From: Candidatus Arsenophonus lipoptenae
Lineage (GTDB): Bacteria > Pseudomonadota > Gammaproteobacteria > Enterobacterales > Enterobacteriaceae
Length of the DNA stretch: 64,000 nucleotides
Direction of reading: 5' to 3'
NCBI RefSeq assembly: GCF_001534665.1
Contig: NZ_CP013920.1
Location: 124,001 to 188,000, forward strand
This document shows, piece after piece, positions 21,774 to 31,163 of the stretch. The translations under genes were made by a program, and so were the position numbers. Numbering within the stretch: the first letter of the stretch is position 1; every line of letters begins with the position of its first letter. The notes below the pieces were generated by a model, which was not told the origin of the DNA, made no database searches, and saw only the letters and a program-made list of their open reading frames with translations.

Positions 21774-23022
21774 TACATTTTTATCTCCAAAAAATTTGTT
21801 ATTATATTTTCATGTTGTAAGAAAATATAAATTCATATATTAAAAATAAAATTAAATAAAAATAATTTTTATTATAGTTATAATTTAATTGATCATTAAT
21901 CGCTCTTCATATTTAGAATAAGTAGTTAAATTATGGAATTTATTAATTGTAAAACAATTGCATGTAAAATTAATAATTTAATTTATTCATGTTAAAATTT
22001 ATAAATATAATAATAAGATCACATTTAATTTTTTTTTAGTCTAATCTATATTAGACAAATTTATCAACATAAAATAAACAAAAAATAAAAATATTTTTGC
22101 TTATTCACTAAATAAATAACTGTTACCAAAAAGTATAAAAAATGATGATTAGTTTAATTTTACATAGTTTATACTAGACTAAAAAAGTTGTTAAAATATA
22201 ACACCTTATCGATATCAAATAACTTTAATACTAAATTTATTATAAATATATATAGCTATAAATAGCATCTTAAGTTTTTATAACTGCATAAAAATTTTTA
22301 AACATAAATTTTACAATTAAATAATAAAATTATTTAATTCATTACTATTAGAGTATAATTTAATATTAAAATTAATTAAATTTAATAAAATGTATATGAT
22401 ATAGATAATTTAAATACAAAAATGCATGTTGTATCATACAAAATGTGATTTTTAAGTAATCAATAAACAAATATCATTTTCAAATATCTAAAAATTTATT
22501 AATAAAATAAATGGTAGTGAATTAAAAATTTATTAAAACGAAAAACTACACCACTATTTAAATAAATGGTTAAAAAATAACATATCAGCAATATAATAAA
22601 TTAATTAATTTTTAAAATTGATACATAATGGACAATTATTTATATGCTTTATAATATTATATTAAATATTATTTATACATTTATATTTTTATTCTTAACT
22701 AATAGCATAAACAGAACCTTATTACATTATTTATAATAATTATAAATAAATGAAATTTATGATTTTTTCAAAAATGTTAAAATTTAACATAATAAATTTA
22801 TTAACACAAATACGCGACTAATAATTTTTCTAATTTTCTATAGATAAATGATTTTATATTCTTGGTTTAATAAATTATAAAATAATATTTTTTTACTAAA
22901 TTTTTTAAGATTATTTCAATATATTAACAATATCTATTAAGTAGTTATTTTAAAAAATATTTGTTATATTTTAGATGCGATATGAAATTATTCATATTAA
23001 ATATTACTTGGAATTATAATCA
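21774..23022. other. long divergent spacer iscS/suhB
   Basis: 1249 A/T-rich bases between divergent iscS and suhB, where E. coli has iscR and trmJ. I see no remnant of either. A small hairpin (GTCTAAT-CTAT-ATTAGAC, near 22040-22057) is the only clear structure. Promoters for both flanking genes must be here. Confidence 0.45.
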
Positions 23023-23802
23023 ATGCATCCAATGCTAACTATTGCTATACGTGCAGTCCGCCAAGCTGGTGACTTTATTAATAAAAATTATGAAAACTAT
23101 AATGTTTTAAAAAAACAAAACAATTTTTTAACTAATATTGATAAAAAAGTAAAACAGATTATTATTACAACCATAAAAAAATCTTATCCTACTCATACAA
23201 TTATCACTAAAGAAAGATACCAGATAATTGATAAAAAAAATAGTATTCAATGGATAATAAATCCATTAGATGGTATAATAAATTTTATAAAATTATTGCC
23301 TAATTTCTCTGTATCTATAGCAGTACGTATTAATTGTCGTACAGAAATAGCTGCTATTTATAATCCTATTCTTAATGAATTATTTACTGCAGTACGGGGT
23401 CAAGGAGCACAATTAAATAATTATAGACTTCGTATTAAAAATAATAATGAATTAAAAGTGATAATTATAGCTACTGGGTTTCCTTTTAAAAAACAACAAA
23501 ATACATCAATGTATATTGATGTTATTATTGAATTAATAAAGAAATATACTAATTTGTATAGTACTGGTGTAATATCTTTAGACTTAGCATATGTTGCTGC
23601 CGGGCGAATTGATGCTGTTTTTAAAGTTGGATTAAAACCTTATGATTTTATGGCTGGTGAATTATTAATACGTGAATCTGGCGGTATTGTAACCGATTTT
23701 TTAGGTGGTTATAATTATCTTTCATCAGGCAATTTTCTCGCAGGTAATTTAAGCATAGTAAAAAAAATCATAACAGAAATAAAACAATATTTAAAATATT
23801 AA
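23023..23802 (+). CDS. suhB: SuhB, inositol-monophosphatase fold with degraded active site
   Basis: SuhB is an inositol-1-phosphatase homologue that in E. coli also works, independently of catalysis, in the Nus-factor complex for rRNA antitermination and maturation. The 259 residues align along the whole of E. coli SuhB (267), from MHPMLTIAIRAVRQAG to the end. The metal site is damaged. The Glu that binds metal (E. coli E67) is K63, the first Asp of DPLDGT (D84) is N80, and the following Thr-Thr is Ile85-Ile86. D83 and D208 remain. The codons read AAT CCA TTA GAT GGT ATA ATA, so this is not an alignment artefact. Phosphatase activity is probably lost while the fold is kept. Confidence 0.93.
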   Translation: MHPMLTIAIRAVRQAGDFINKNYENYNVLKKQNNFLTNIDKKVKQIIITTIKKSYPTHTIITKERYQIIDKKNSIQWIINPLDGIINFIKLLPNFSVSIAVRINCRTEIAAIYNPILNELFTAVRGQGAQLNNYRLRIKNNNELKVIIIATGFPFKKQQNTSMYIDVIIELIKKYTNLYSTGVISLDLAYVAAGRIDAVFKVGLKPYDFMAGELLIRESGGIVTDFLGGYNYLSSGNFLAGNLSIVKKIITEIKQYLKY

Positions 23803-24019
23803 ACAAATCATTTAAATATTTTAATTTATTTGTTTTTAAAATGTTAATTTTATAAAAATTATATAATATAACGATATTACATATAATTATTAAAATAATT
23901 TAAAAATAAACTTATAAGAATATAATTATACTTATTTAAATAAATAATAAATTAAAAATCGTAAACAGTATTAATTATATAAATTATCTATTATATTATT
24001 ATTTACATTAAAACTAAAT

Positions 24020-24044
24020 ATAATCTCATTAATAATGAGATTAT
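24020..24044. terminator. bidirectional hairpin between suhB and yicC
   Basis: ATAATCTCATTA (24020-24031) pairs perfectly with 24033-24044 around one base. It lies between the convergent ends of suhB and yicC, with T-rich sequence following on both strands. It is a plausible shared terminator, though the T tracts are interrupted. Confidence 0.6.
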
Positions 24045-24086
24045 TTATACAAATAAACATTCATAATGTTATAAAAAAAATACTAT

Positions 24087-24956
24087 TTATTCAATATTTT
24101 GAATTTGCTCACGCATTTGTTCTATTAACACCTTTAATTCAATAGCAGCATTAGTTATTTGACTGTTAATAGATTTAGAAGCTAACGTATTAGCTTCACG
24201 ATTAAACTCCTGCATCATAAAATCTAATCTACGACCTACCGCTTCTTTTTTTTTGAAAATATTATATGTTTCTTTCACATGAGCATCTAATCTATCAAGT
24301 TCTTCTGAAACATCAATACGTTGAGTCAATATAACAAACTCTTGTTCTAAACGATTACTATCTATCTGAATTTTTGCTTCTTCTAATTTTTTTTGTAATC
24401 TATCCTTTTGCCATTTTAAAATATCTGGCATTTGATAACGAATAGATTGAATTAAATCAAAAATAGTATTTAATCTTTGCTTAATCATATTCATTAATAT
24501 AATTCCTTCACTCTCTCTATTAAGAATAAAATCATCTAAAACAAATTCTAATTCTTTAAGAAGATACATGTTAATAAAATCAAAATTTTTCTCCTGATAC
24601 GAGATAACACCAGGCCATTTTAGAAGCTCTAATGGATTAATTTCCCCTTCACCACTAATTTTTTTAATCCAATTAGCATTTTTGATTAATTCATTAACTA
24701 AATTTTTATTTAAAACAAATTCACTTAGTTCATATTGATCTGTGTTAAATGTAAAATATAGAATACATTCTATTTTACCTCTTGTTAATCTTCCACGTAA
24801 TTGTTCACGAATAATAGGTTCCAAATTTCTAAATTGTTCAGGCAAACGAATATAAGTTTCAAGATATCTTTGATTTAAAGAACGTAATTCCCAACATAAA
24901 TTTCCCCATTTAGTTTTCAAATCTCTTCTTGCAAAAGCTGTCATACTATGCACCAT
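24087..24956 (-). CDS. yicC: YicC family endoribonuclease
   Basis: YicC-type RNase, reported in E. coli to cleave small RNAs such as RyhB. The 289 residues (E. coli 287) begin MVHSMTAFARRD (E. coli MIRSMTAYARRE). The conserved N-terminal part contains SLNQRYLETYIRLPEQFRNL and LTRGKIEC. The C-terminal half is rich in predicted coiled coil and ends with the conserved EAVGRRLDFMMQEFNREANT-type segment. It is divergent from rph, as in E. coli, with about 125 bases between the starts. Confidence 0.94.
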   Translation of the reverse strand: MVHSMTAFARRDLKTKWGNLCWELRSLNQRYLETYIRLPEQFRNLEPIIREQLRGRLTRGKIECILYFTFNTDQYELSEFVLNKNLVNELIKNANWIKKISGEGEINPLELLKWPGVISYQEKNFDFINMYLLKELEFVLDDFILNRESEGIILMNMIKQRLNTIFDLIQSIRYQMPDILKWQKDRLQKKLEEAKIQIDSNRLEQEFVILTQRIDVSEELDRLDAHVKETYNIFKKKEAVGRRLDFMMQEFNREANTLASKSINSQITNAAIELKVLIEQMREQIQNIE

Positions 24957-25081
24957 ATATTATTTCCTAAATGTAAAAATAAAAAATTATATTATAGCTT
25001 TTAGTTTAACCATAGAATAGTTATTTAGTATTGAAAATACTGTGATATATAAGTAATATATTAAATTAAGAGGATAATATT

Positions 25082-25798
25082 ATGCGACCAAAAAATAGAA
25101 AAGCTGATCAAATCAGACCTATAAAAATTACTAGAAAATACACTAAGTATGCAGAAGGTTCTGTTCTAATTGAGTTGGGTAATACAAAAGTATTATGTAA
25201 CGCCACAATTGAAGAGAGAGTCCCAAAATTTTTAAAAGGACAATCACAGGGTTGGATAACAGCTGAATATGGTATGTTACCTCGTGCGACAAATTTACGT
25301 AATATACGAGAAGCTATAAAAGGCGGCCAAACAGGACGTAGTATAGAAATACAACGACTTATTGCACGATCTTTACGAGCTACTGTTGATTTAAAGCAAT
25401 TAGGTGAATACACCATAATATTAGACTGCGATGTCATTCAAGCTGACGGAGGAACTCGTACTGCTGCAATTTCTGGTGCTCATGTTGCTTTAACTGATGC
25501 ATTAAATATGATATCTGTAAAAGAAAAATTCAAAAAAAATCCTATTAAATCAATGGTTGCTGCTATTTCTGTTGGTATAGTTAATGGAAACACTATTTGT
25601 GATCTAGAATATAGTGAAGATTCTATTGCAGAAACAGATATGAATATCGTTATGATGGATAATGGTAAAATAATTGAAATTCAAGGTACAGCTGAAAGCA
25701 AACCATTTAGTCATGAAGAATTAATATCATTACTATATTTAGCAAAAAATGGATTACAAATTATTTTTTCCGCACAAAAACAATCATTAAAAACATAG
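25082..25798 (+). CDS. rph: ribonuclease PH
   Basis: Phosphorolytic 3'-5' exoribonuclease that trims tRNA 3' ends. 238 residues, the full enteric length. It begins [17 protein letters not shown] and keeps [12 protein letters not shown], the [15 protein letters not shown] helix and the [20 protein letters not shown] active-site region. The C-terminal ETDMNIVM and EIQGTAE segments are also present. Unlike the frameshifted rph of E. coli K-12 it is intact. pyrE follows about 100 bases downstream on the same strand, as in the rph-pyrE operon. Confidence 0.96.
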   Translation: MRPKNRKADQIRPIKITRKYTKYAEGSVLIELGNTKVLCNATIEERVPKFLKGQSQGWITAEYGMLPRATNLRNIREAIKGGQTGRSIEIQRLIARSLRATVDLKQLGEYTIILDCDVIQADGGTRTAAISGAHVALTDALNMISVKEKFKKNPIKSMVAAISVGIVNGNTICDLEYSEDSIAETDMNIVMMDNGKIIEIQGTAESKPFSHEELISLLYLAKNGLQIIFSAQKQSLKT

Positions 25799-25896
25799 AA
25801 TTAAAATTCTATTTTTATTGTTTAATATTTTTATTGTTTTACGTTTTATTATTTATTAAAATTAAAAACAGATTATCTAAAAAAAGAGAAAAATTA

Positions 25897-26543
25897 ATGA
25901 AAGATTATCAGAGAGAATTTATTAAATTTGCCATAAAAAAAAAGTATTACAATTTGGTCGACTTAAATTAAAATCTGGTAGAGAAAGCCCTTATTTTTTT
26001 AATACAGGGCTATTTAATACAGGAAAGGATTTAATTGAACTAGGTTCTTTTTATGCTCATACTTTTATGAATTATAATCCTGCATGTGATATCATTTTTG
26101 GTCCAGCATATAAAGGTATTCCAATAGTAACAGCTATGGTTGTTGCTCTGTATCAACACTATAATTTTAATAAATCATATTGTTTTAATCGAAAAGAAAT
26201 AAAAACATATGGAGAAAAAGGTAAATTAATTGGTAGTCCATTAACAGGAAATGTTGTAATAGTAGATGATGTAATTACATCAGGCACAGCTATTCAAGAA
26301 TCAGCAAAAATTATTAAACAACATAATGCTAAATTAAGCGCAGTTATATTAAGTCTAGATCGTCAAGAAAAAGGAAAAACAAATTTATCAGCTGTTCAAG
26401 AAATTAAAAAAAAATTAAAATGCCACGTATTTTCTATTATCACATTAAATGATTTAATCAAATACTTAAGCGAAAACTCAAATATGTCAAAATACCTAAC
26501 CATGATGAAGGATCATATTAATGAATATGGTTTTATTGATTAA
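25897..26543 (+). pseudogene. pyrE: orotate phosphoribosyltransferase, frameshifted at a nine-A run
   Basis: PyrE makes OMP from orotate and PRPP in de novo pyrimidine synthesis. Translation from the ATG at 25897 gives MKDYQREFIKFAIKKK, matching the E. coli N terminus. It then loses frame at the A run 25935-25943 and stops within ten codons. The next frame continues with VLQFGRLKLKSGRESPYFFN and the whole rest of PyrE, including the PRPP-binding motif VIVDDVITSGTA, to a normal end at 26543. One additional A (ten instead of nine) restores the full protein of about 215 residues. The rest looks well conserved, so RNA-polymerase slippage could still yield product. A recent mutation or a homopolymer sequencing error are the alternatives. 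Confidence 0.85.
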
Positions 26544-26579
26544 AGTCAACAAAATATTTTATAATGTGCATTAATATCA

Positions 26580-27035
26580 TTAATAACCTGAATGACCAAA
26601 TCCATTACAACCTCTTTTTGTTATTTCAAAATTTTGTACAAATTCACATTCAACTTGAACAACTGGTACAAAAACTATTTGTGCTATTCGATCACCAGGA
26701 TTAATAATAAATCCTATATTACTACGATTCCAAATTGAGATTTTCAATTCACCTTGATAATCAGAATCTATTAAGCCTACTAAATTACCTAATACAATAC
26801 CATGATTATGTCCTAAACCTGAACGTGGAATAATAACAGCAGCTAATTGTTTATCAGCAATGTGTACTGCTAATCCAGTGGATAATAATTTAGTTTGACC
26901 AGGATCTAGTTTTAAAGAGTGATATAAACAAGCTATTAAATCTAATCCAGCTGATCCTGCTGTAGCATAAGTAGGGAATGGGAATGTATTCCCTATACGT
27001 TTATCAAGAATTTTAATATTTATTTTTTTTTTCAT
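26580..27035 (-). CDS. dut: dUTP diphosphatase
   Basis: Hydrolyses dUTP to dUMP and PPi, keeping uracil out of DNA and feeding dTMP synthesis. From the ATG at 27033-27035 it has 151 residues, matching E. coli. The trimeric dUTPase motifs are present: [42 protein letters not shown] and the C-terminal [11 protein letters not shown] loop. The frame is open to 27053, but [13 protein letters not shown] aligns with the E. coli start. It overlaps the end of coaBC by about 23 bases, so the two are probably translationally coupled. slmA, which lies between dut and pyrE in E. coli, is missing. Confidence 0.95.
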   Translation of the reverse strand: MKKKINIKILDKRIGNTFPFPTYATAGSAGLDLIACLYHSLKLDPGQTKLLSTGLAVHIADKQLAAVIIPRSGLGHNHGIVLGNLVGLIDSDYQGELKISIWNRSNIGFIINPGDRIAQIVFVPVVQVECEFVQNFEITKRGCNGFGHSGY

Positions 27036-28227
27036 AACTTTTAAGTATTTCATCTAATAGGCGGTGACTAAGAACTAACTTATGACTATAAGATAAATAC
27101 ACTTCCTTATCCTTCCAGAATAAATTTAAAGCATTATTTTCTGTATTAAATCCATGATTAATTAATGAAATATCATTTGCACAAATAAGATCTAAATTCT
27201 TTTTAATGCGCTTATTTTGAGCATTTATTTTAATATTTTGTGTTTCTGCTGCAAATCCAACAACATAAGGGCGATTTTTAATTAATTTAGCTACACTTGC
27301 TATAATGTCAATGTTTTTTATAAATGTAATATTTATTTCATCTTTATGTTTTTTTATTTTTTCTTTTATAACTTCTTTAGGGCGATAATCAGCTACTGCT
27401 GCACATCCAATAAAAATCTCTTGATGATGAATGATATCATGTACTTGTTTATACATATCTAATGCACTTATAATATTTATACGTTTAACACCTTTTGGTG
27501 TTGATAAATTTACTGGGCCACTAATAAGAGTTACTTCAGCACCACGTTCCGCTGCTGCTTGGGCGATAGAATAACCCATTTTACCAGAACTATGATTAGT
27601 AATAAACCGAATAGGATCTATATCTTCTTGTGTAGGCCCAGCAGTAATAGCTAAATGTAGCTTTAGCATATCTTTTTTATAAGATAAGCTATTTTCAGCT
27701 AATTCAATTATGGATAATGGTTCCAACATTCTACCTGGACCAAAATCACCACAAGCTTGCTTTCCTTCATCTGGCCCCCAGACTAAAATATTATGTTCTT
27801 TAAGAATTTTAATATTTTTTTGAGTAATATTAGCTCGATACATTTGCTGATTCATAGATGGAACAACAGCTATTTTTGCATCTGCAGCTAAACATATTGT
27901 TGTTAATAGATCATTAGCCATACCAATAGATAGACGAGCCAATAAATCTGCAGTAGCAGGAGCTAAAATAATTAAATCTGCCCATTTAGCTAATTTAATA
28001 TGAGGCATTTCTGATTCTGAAGTATAATTTAATAAAGCATTAAACACTGGAGAACCAGAAACAATCTCTAATGTTAACGGTGTAATGAAATATTTGGCTG
28101 CATCTGTCATAACTACCTGTACAGTTGCACCTCGCTCCCGCAAACCACGAATTAGTTCTGGTATTTTATAAGCTGCAATACCTCCACTAACACCAAGTAA
28201 GATATGTTTCCCTATAAGTTTTACCAT
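27013..28227 (-). CDS. coaBC: bifunctional phosphopantothenoylcysteine decarboxylase / synthetase CoaBC
   Basis: Carries out two steps of coenzyme A synthesis, joining cysteine to 4'-phosphopantothenate and then decarboxylating it. 404 residues (E. coli 406). The N-terminal flavoprotein CoaC half has [10 protein letters not shown] and the active-site Cys in [11 protein letters not shown]. The C-terminal CoaB half has [24 protein letters not shown] and [10 protein letters not shown]. With coaD and coaE in the same window, most of the late CoA pathway is retained. It overlaps dut downstream. Confidence 0.96.
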   Translation of the reverse strand: MVKLIGKHILLGVSGGIAAYKIPELIRGLRERGATVQVVMTDAAKYFITPLTLEIVSGSPVFNALLNYTSESEMPHIKLAKWADLIILAPATADLLARLSIGMANDLLTTICLAADAKIAVVPSMNQQMYRANITQKNIKILKEHNILVWGPDEGKQACGDFGPGRMLEPLSIIELAENSLSYKKDMLKLHLAITAGPTQEDIDPIRFITNHSSGKMGYSIAQAAAERGAEVTLISGPVNLSTPKGVKRINIISALDMYKQVHDIIHHQEIFIGCAAVADYRPKEVIKEKIKKHKDEINITFIKNIDIIASVAKLIKNRPYVVGFAAETQNIKINAQNKRIKKNLDLICANDISLINHGFNTENNALNLFWKDKEVYLSYSHKLVLSHRLLDEILKSYEKKNKY

Positions 28228-28570
28228 AATATCTATCCAAACTCAAAATTATGAGTTTACTAACATTAAATTTACTAACATTAGTATAAACTAAAAATTG
28301 AATATATAGGAAAATTTTATAAGGAATTATTCTTATTGCAAAAAAAATATTTTTAAGTATTTATAATTATAACTTATTACTAAGTACTAAATTATTGGTA
28401 TATCACTATTATATACTTATCAAAAATACTTATCAAAATATTATAAAATATTACTGATAGCTAAAAAATAAATTTATTATTGTTAAATTTATTTTAAATA
28501 GTATAATTAAATAATTATTTTTATCTAAATTATTTTATTAAATTTAAAAATTTAATAAAATTAAAATAAA

Positions 28571-28595
28571 ATCATTAATAAATATTATTAATGAT
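28571..28595. repeat. inverted repeat, 11-bp arms
   Basis: ATCATTAATAA (28571-28581) pairs perfectly with 28585-28595 across a 3-base loop. It lies midway in a divergent spacer, so it is not an obvious terminator for either neighbour. Confidence 0.5.
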
Positions 28596-28747
28596 AAAAA
28601 TATAAATATTTTATCAGTACACATAATTTATATTATAAAAATAATATATTGTTAACTATAGAATCGATAATACAATTAATTATCATTACTTCAATATTTT
28701 AAAATACTAAAGTTAAATATGTTTAATGTATACTTGAAATTTATAAC

Positions 28748-28776
28748 TTGACAAATATAAGTTTATTCTATTAATT
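28748..28776 (+). promoter_or_regulatory. probable sigma-70 promoter for rpmB-rpmG
   Basis: A perfect -35 hexamer TTGACA at 28748-28753 is followed after 16-17 bases by an A/T-rich -10 (ATTAAT or TTAATT), about 50 bases before the rpmB ATG. A consensus -35 is rare in this A/T background, and the position suits a ribosomal-protein operon. Confidence 0.55.
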
Positions 28777-28821
28777 TAAATTTATTAGAACTAGAATTAA
28801 TTATATTTTTGGAGGAAGTAC

Positions 28822-29115
28822 ATGTCAAAAATATGTCAAGTTACTGGTAAAAAACCTATGTTAGGTAATAATAGATCACATGCAATGAATGCCACTAAAC
28901 GTCGTTTTTTACCAAACCTACATTATCATCGATTTTGGATTGAATCAGAAAAAAGATTTATAAAACTTCGTACCTCTGCAAGAGGTATCAGAATAATTGA
29001 TAAAAAAGGAATCGAGGCAGTTCTTACTAAACTAAATAGCTTAAACAAAAATAAATTAAATATAACAAAGATCAAAGGAATTGAAAATGGCAAAAAACAT
29101 GCGAGAAAAAATTAA
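28822..29115 (+). CDS. rpmB: 50S ribosomal protein L28 with C-terminal extension
   Basis: L28 of the large subunit. Residues 1-78 match E. coli L28 closely ([41 protein letters not shown]). E. coli L28 stops at residue 78. Here the stop codon is lost and the frame runs on for about 19 residues, rich in Lys ([18 protein letters not shown]), ending at 29115 inside rpmG. A very strong Shine-Dalgarno (GGAGGAAG) precedes the ATG. Confidence 0.95.
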   Translation: MSKICQVTGKKPMLGNNRSHAMNATKRRFLPNLHYHRFWIESEKRFIKLRTSARGIRIIDKKGIEAVLTKLNSLNKNKLNITKIKGIENGKKHARKN

Positions 29116-29254
29116 ACTAGTTTCTTCTAAAGGCACAGGACACTTTTATACAACAACAAAAAACAAACGCTCTATACCTGAAAAACTGGAAATAAAGAAA
29201 TTTGATCCAATTATCCGTAAACATGTTATATATAAAGAAATTAAAATTAAATAA
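29087..29254 (+). CDS. rpmG: 50S ribosomal protein L33
   Basis: L33 of the large subunit, 55 residues. It starts [20 protein letters not shown] and ends [10 protein letters not shown], which matches E. coli L33 (55 residues) throughout. The ATG at 29087-29089 lies inside the extended rpmB frame, so the two genes overlap by 29 bases in different frames, whereas E. coli has a short gap. Translation of rpmG is probably coupled to rpmB. Confidence 0.96.
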   Translation: MAKNMREKIKLVSSKGTGHFYTTTKNKRSIPEKLEIKKFDPIIRKHVIYKEIKIK

Positions 29255-29868
29255 TTACTAAATATAATTGCCGTATAATTGCTGTTTTTTACAAATTGTT
29301 AATTATAACAATAATTATTGTAAAATCATTAAATACTATCCGAACTATCCGGTAGTGTTTATATTTATCATTTTAATTGCATTTTAATTAAGTTCACTAT
29401 TTTGATTTAAAATACAAAAACCACAATACTGAATAAAAAATTTAAACACAAAAAATTAAATATTAGGATAATAGTTTATTAATGGGTTGAAAAATCATAT
29501 TTATAAAAAACTACTGTACTATTAGTATATAGTATGTTAATAATTATAACAGTGAATGACTATTTGATTCTATTTAATAGAAATTAAATAATGAATCTTT
29601 ATAAAACACTATACCTACCGTATATTTTATAAAATAAAATTAGCTATTATAAGAATAAAATGTAATTGATAGTAATTTAAAATTTTTAAATTTAATTTAT
29701 ATTACAAAAAAATAATATTTGATATATTATATTTGCATAGTAATGCTACTACTTATAATTATACTACATAAAATAACATACATATAAAATAACATACATA
29801 TTATTAGCAATACATTAAAAAATAAGAACTATTCACTAGAGTTAATTTAATTTTTTAATAATATTAAT
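29255..29868. other. spacer rpmG-waaG
   Basis: 614 bases, A/T-rich, no recognisable gene. In E. coli mutM follows rpmG; here it lies 5 kb downstream, after the LPS genes. Just after rpmG is a direct repeat ATAATTGC (twice). Around 29334-29357 is the only G/C-containing patch (ACTATCCG twice, then GGTAGTG), which could be a degraded terminator. A 16-bp tandem duplication lies at 29768-29799. Confidence 0.45.
29768..29799. repeat. 16-bp perfect tandem duplication upstream of waaG
   Basis: ATAAAATAACATACAT occurs twice head to tail (29768-29783, 29784-29799), about 70 bases before the waaG ATG. The position makes an effect on the waaG promoter possible. Confidence 0.8.
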
Positions 29869-30984
29869 ATGAAAATCGCATTTTGTTTATATAAATATTT
29901 TCCATTTGGTGGAATACAAAAAGATTTAATACAAATTATTTCTGAATGCCAAAAAAGAGGGCATCAAACATGTGTTTATACAATGGTATGGGATGGTATA
30001 ATTCCTAATAATATTAACGTAATTATAATACCAGTTACATCATATACAAATCATGGACGTAATAAATCTTTTTATCATAAGTTAAAAAAATATTTAACTA
30101 AATATCCAGTCGATTTAATAGTTGGTTTTAACAAAATGCCAGGATTAGATATCTATTATGCAGCAGATACATGCTATGCAGAAAAAGTTAAAAAAGAAAA
30201 AGGATTTTTTTATAAATTAACAAAACGTTATAAACATTATATAACTTATGAAAAAACTGTATTTGATATAAATAGTAATACTAAATTATTAATGCTAACA
30301 CAACATCAAATCAATAATTTCAAAAAACATTATCAAACACCTGATACACGTTTTTATTTATTACCGCCTGGAATTAATATTAATAAAAAATATGATAGAC
30401 AAATAGCAAATGCAAAACAAATTTATAGAAAAAAAAATTTTATTTCTTATGATCAAAATTTTTTATTACAAGTGGGATCAGATTTTAAACGTAAAGGTGT
30501 GGATAGAACACTTAAATCAATAGCAACATTACCTTCGTTTATAAAAAATAAAACTATATTAATAGTAACAGGTCAGGATAATCCTATACGGTATCAAAAA
30601 TTAGCAAAAAAATTAGGAATATACAAAAATATTTTATTTTTTTATGGACGTGATGACATTACTGAATTGATGTCTGCTGCTGATATATTAATTCATCCTG
30701 CTTATCAAGAAGCAGCAGGTATAGTATTAATAGAAGCTATCGCAGCTGGGCTGCCTGTTATTACAACAGAAATTTGCGGTTATTCATCATACATTAAACA
30801 TGCAAATTGTGGTATAGTAATAAATGAACCTTATATTCAGGAAAATCTTAATAATGCTTTGATAACAAGCTTAACAAATAAATCTATATTAAGTCAATGG
30901 ACTAATTCTGCTCGCTATTTTGCTGATACACAAGACTTATATAGCTTACATAAAAAAGCTACAGATATTATTTTAGGATCTTAA
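29869..30984 (+). CDS. waaG: LPS core glucosyltransferase I
   Basis: GT4 enzyme that adds the first outer-core glucose to heptose II. 371 residues (E. coli 374). It begins MKIAFCLYKYFPFGGIQKD and has VVGFNKMPGLD-like and CYAEKVKKEKGFFYKL segments. The nucleotide-sugar site reads HPAYQEAAGIVLIEAIAAGLP. It tracks E. coli WaaG closely to DTQDLYSL. It starts the plus-strand core group waaG-GT8-GT8. The kinase genes waaP and waaY and the heptosyltransferase waaQ found with it in E. coli are absent from this window. Confidence 0.95.
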   Translation: MKIAFCLYKYFPFGGIQKDLIQIISECQKRGHQTCVYTMVWDGIIPNNINVIIIPVTSYTNHGRNKSFYHKLKKYLTKYPVDLIVGFNKMPGLDIYYAADTCYAEKVKKEKGFFYKLTKRYKHYITYEKTVFDINSNTKLLMLTQHQINNFKKHYQTPDTRFYLLPPGININKKYDRQIANAKQIYRKKNFISYDQNFLLQVGSDFKRKGVDRTLKSIATLPSFIKNKTILIVTGQDNPIRYQKLAKKLGIYKNILFFYGRDDITELMSAADILIHPAYQEAAGIVLIEAIAAGLPVITTEICGYSSYIKHANCGIVINEPYIQENLNNALITSLTNKSILSQWTNSARYFADTQDLYSLHKKATDIILGS

Positions 30985-31163
30985 CATAATTGAACTTAAA
31001 AAAGCTTTTAAAAAATTAAAGCAAGATAAAAATATTTTCATTAAAATATAAAAAATTTCCAAAAGTTAGAAATTAAAAAAGAATACATAAAATACTTGTA
31101 TATAATAATATGATATATATCATACATATAACATAATAATTATTATATTACATGTAATTTAAA

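Larger units (their letters stand above)
28228..28821. other. divergent spacer coaBC/rpmB (radC lost)
   Basis: 594 A/T-rich bases between divergent coaBC and rpmB. E. coli has radC here and I see no trace of it. It contains an A/T inverted repeat at 28571-28595 and the rpmB promoter candidate at 28748-28776. Confidence 0.5.

Noticed and set aside
29334-29360. rpmG terminator at the ACTATCCG repeat
   Set aside because: The possible stem is only six pairs with a G-T wobble and the following T tract is interrupted; too weak to list as a feature.
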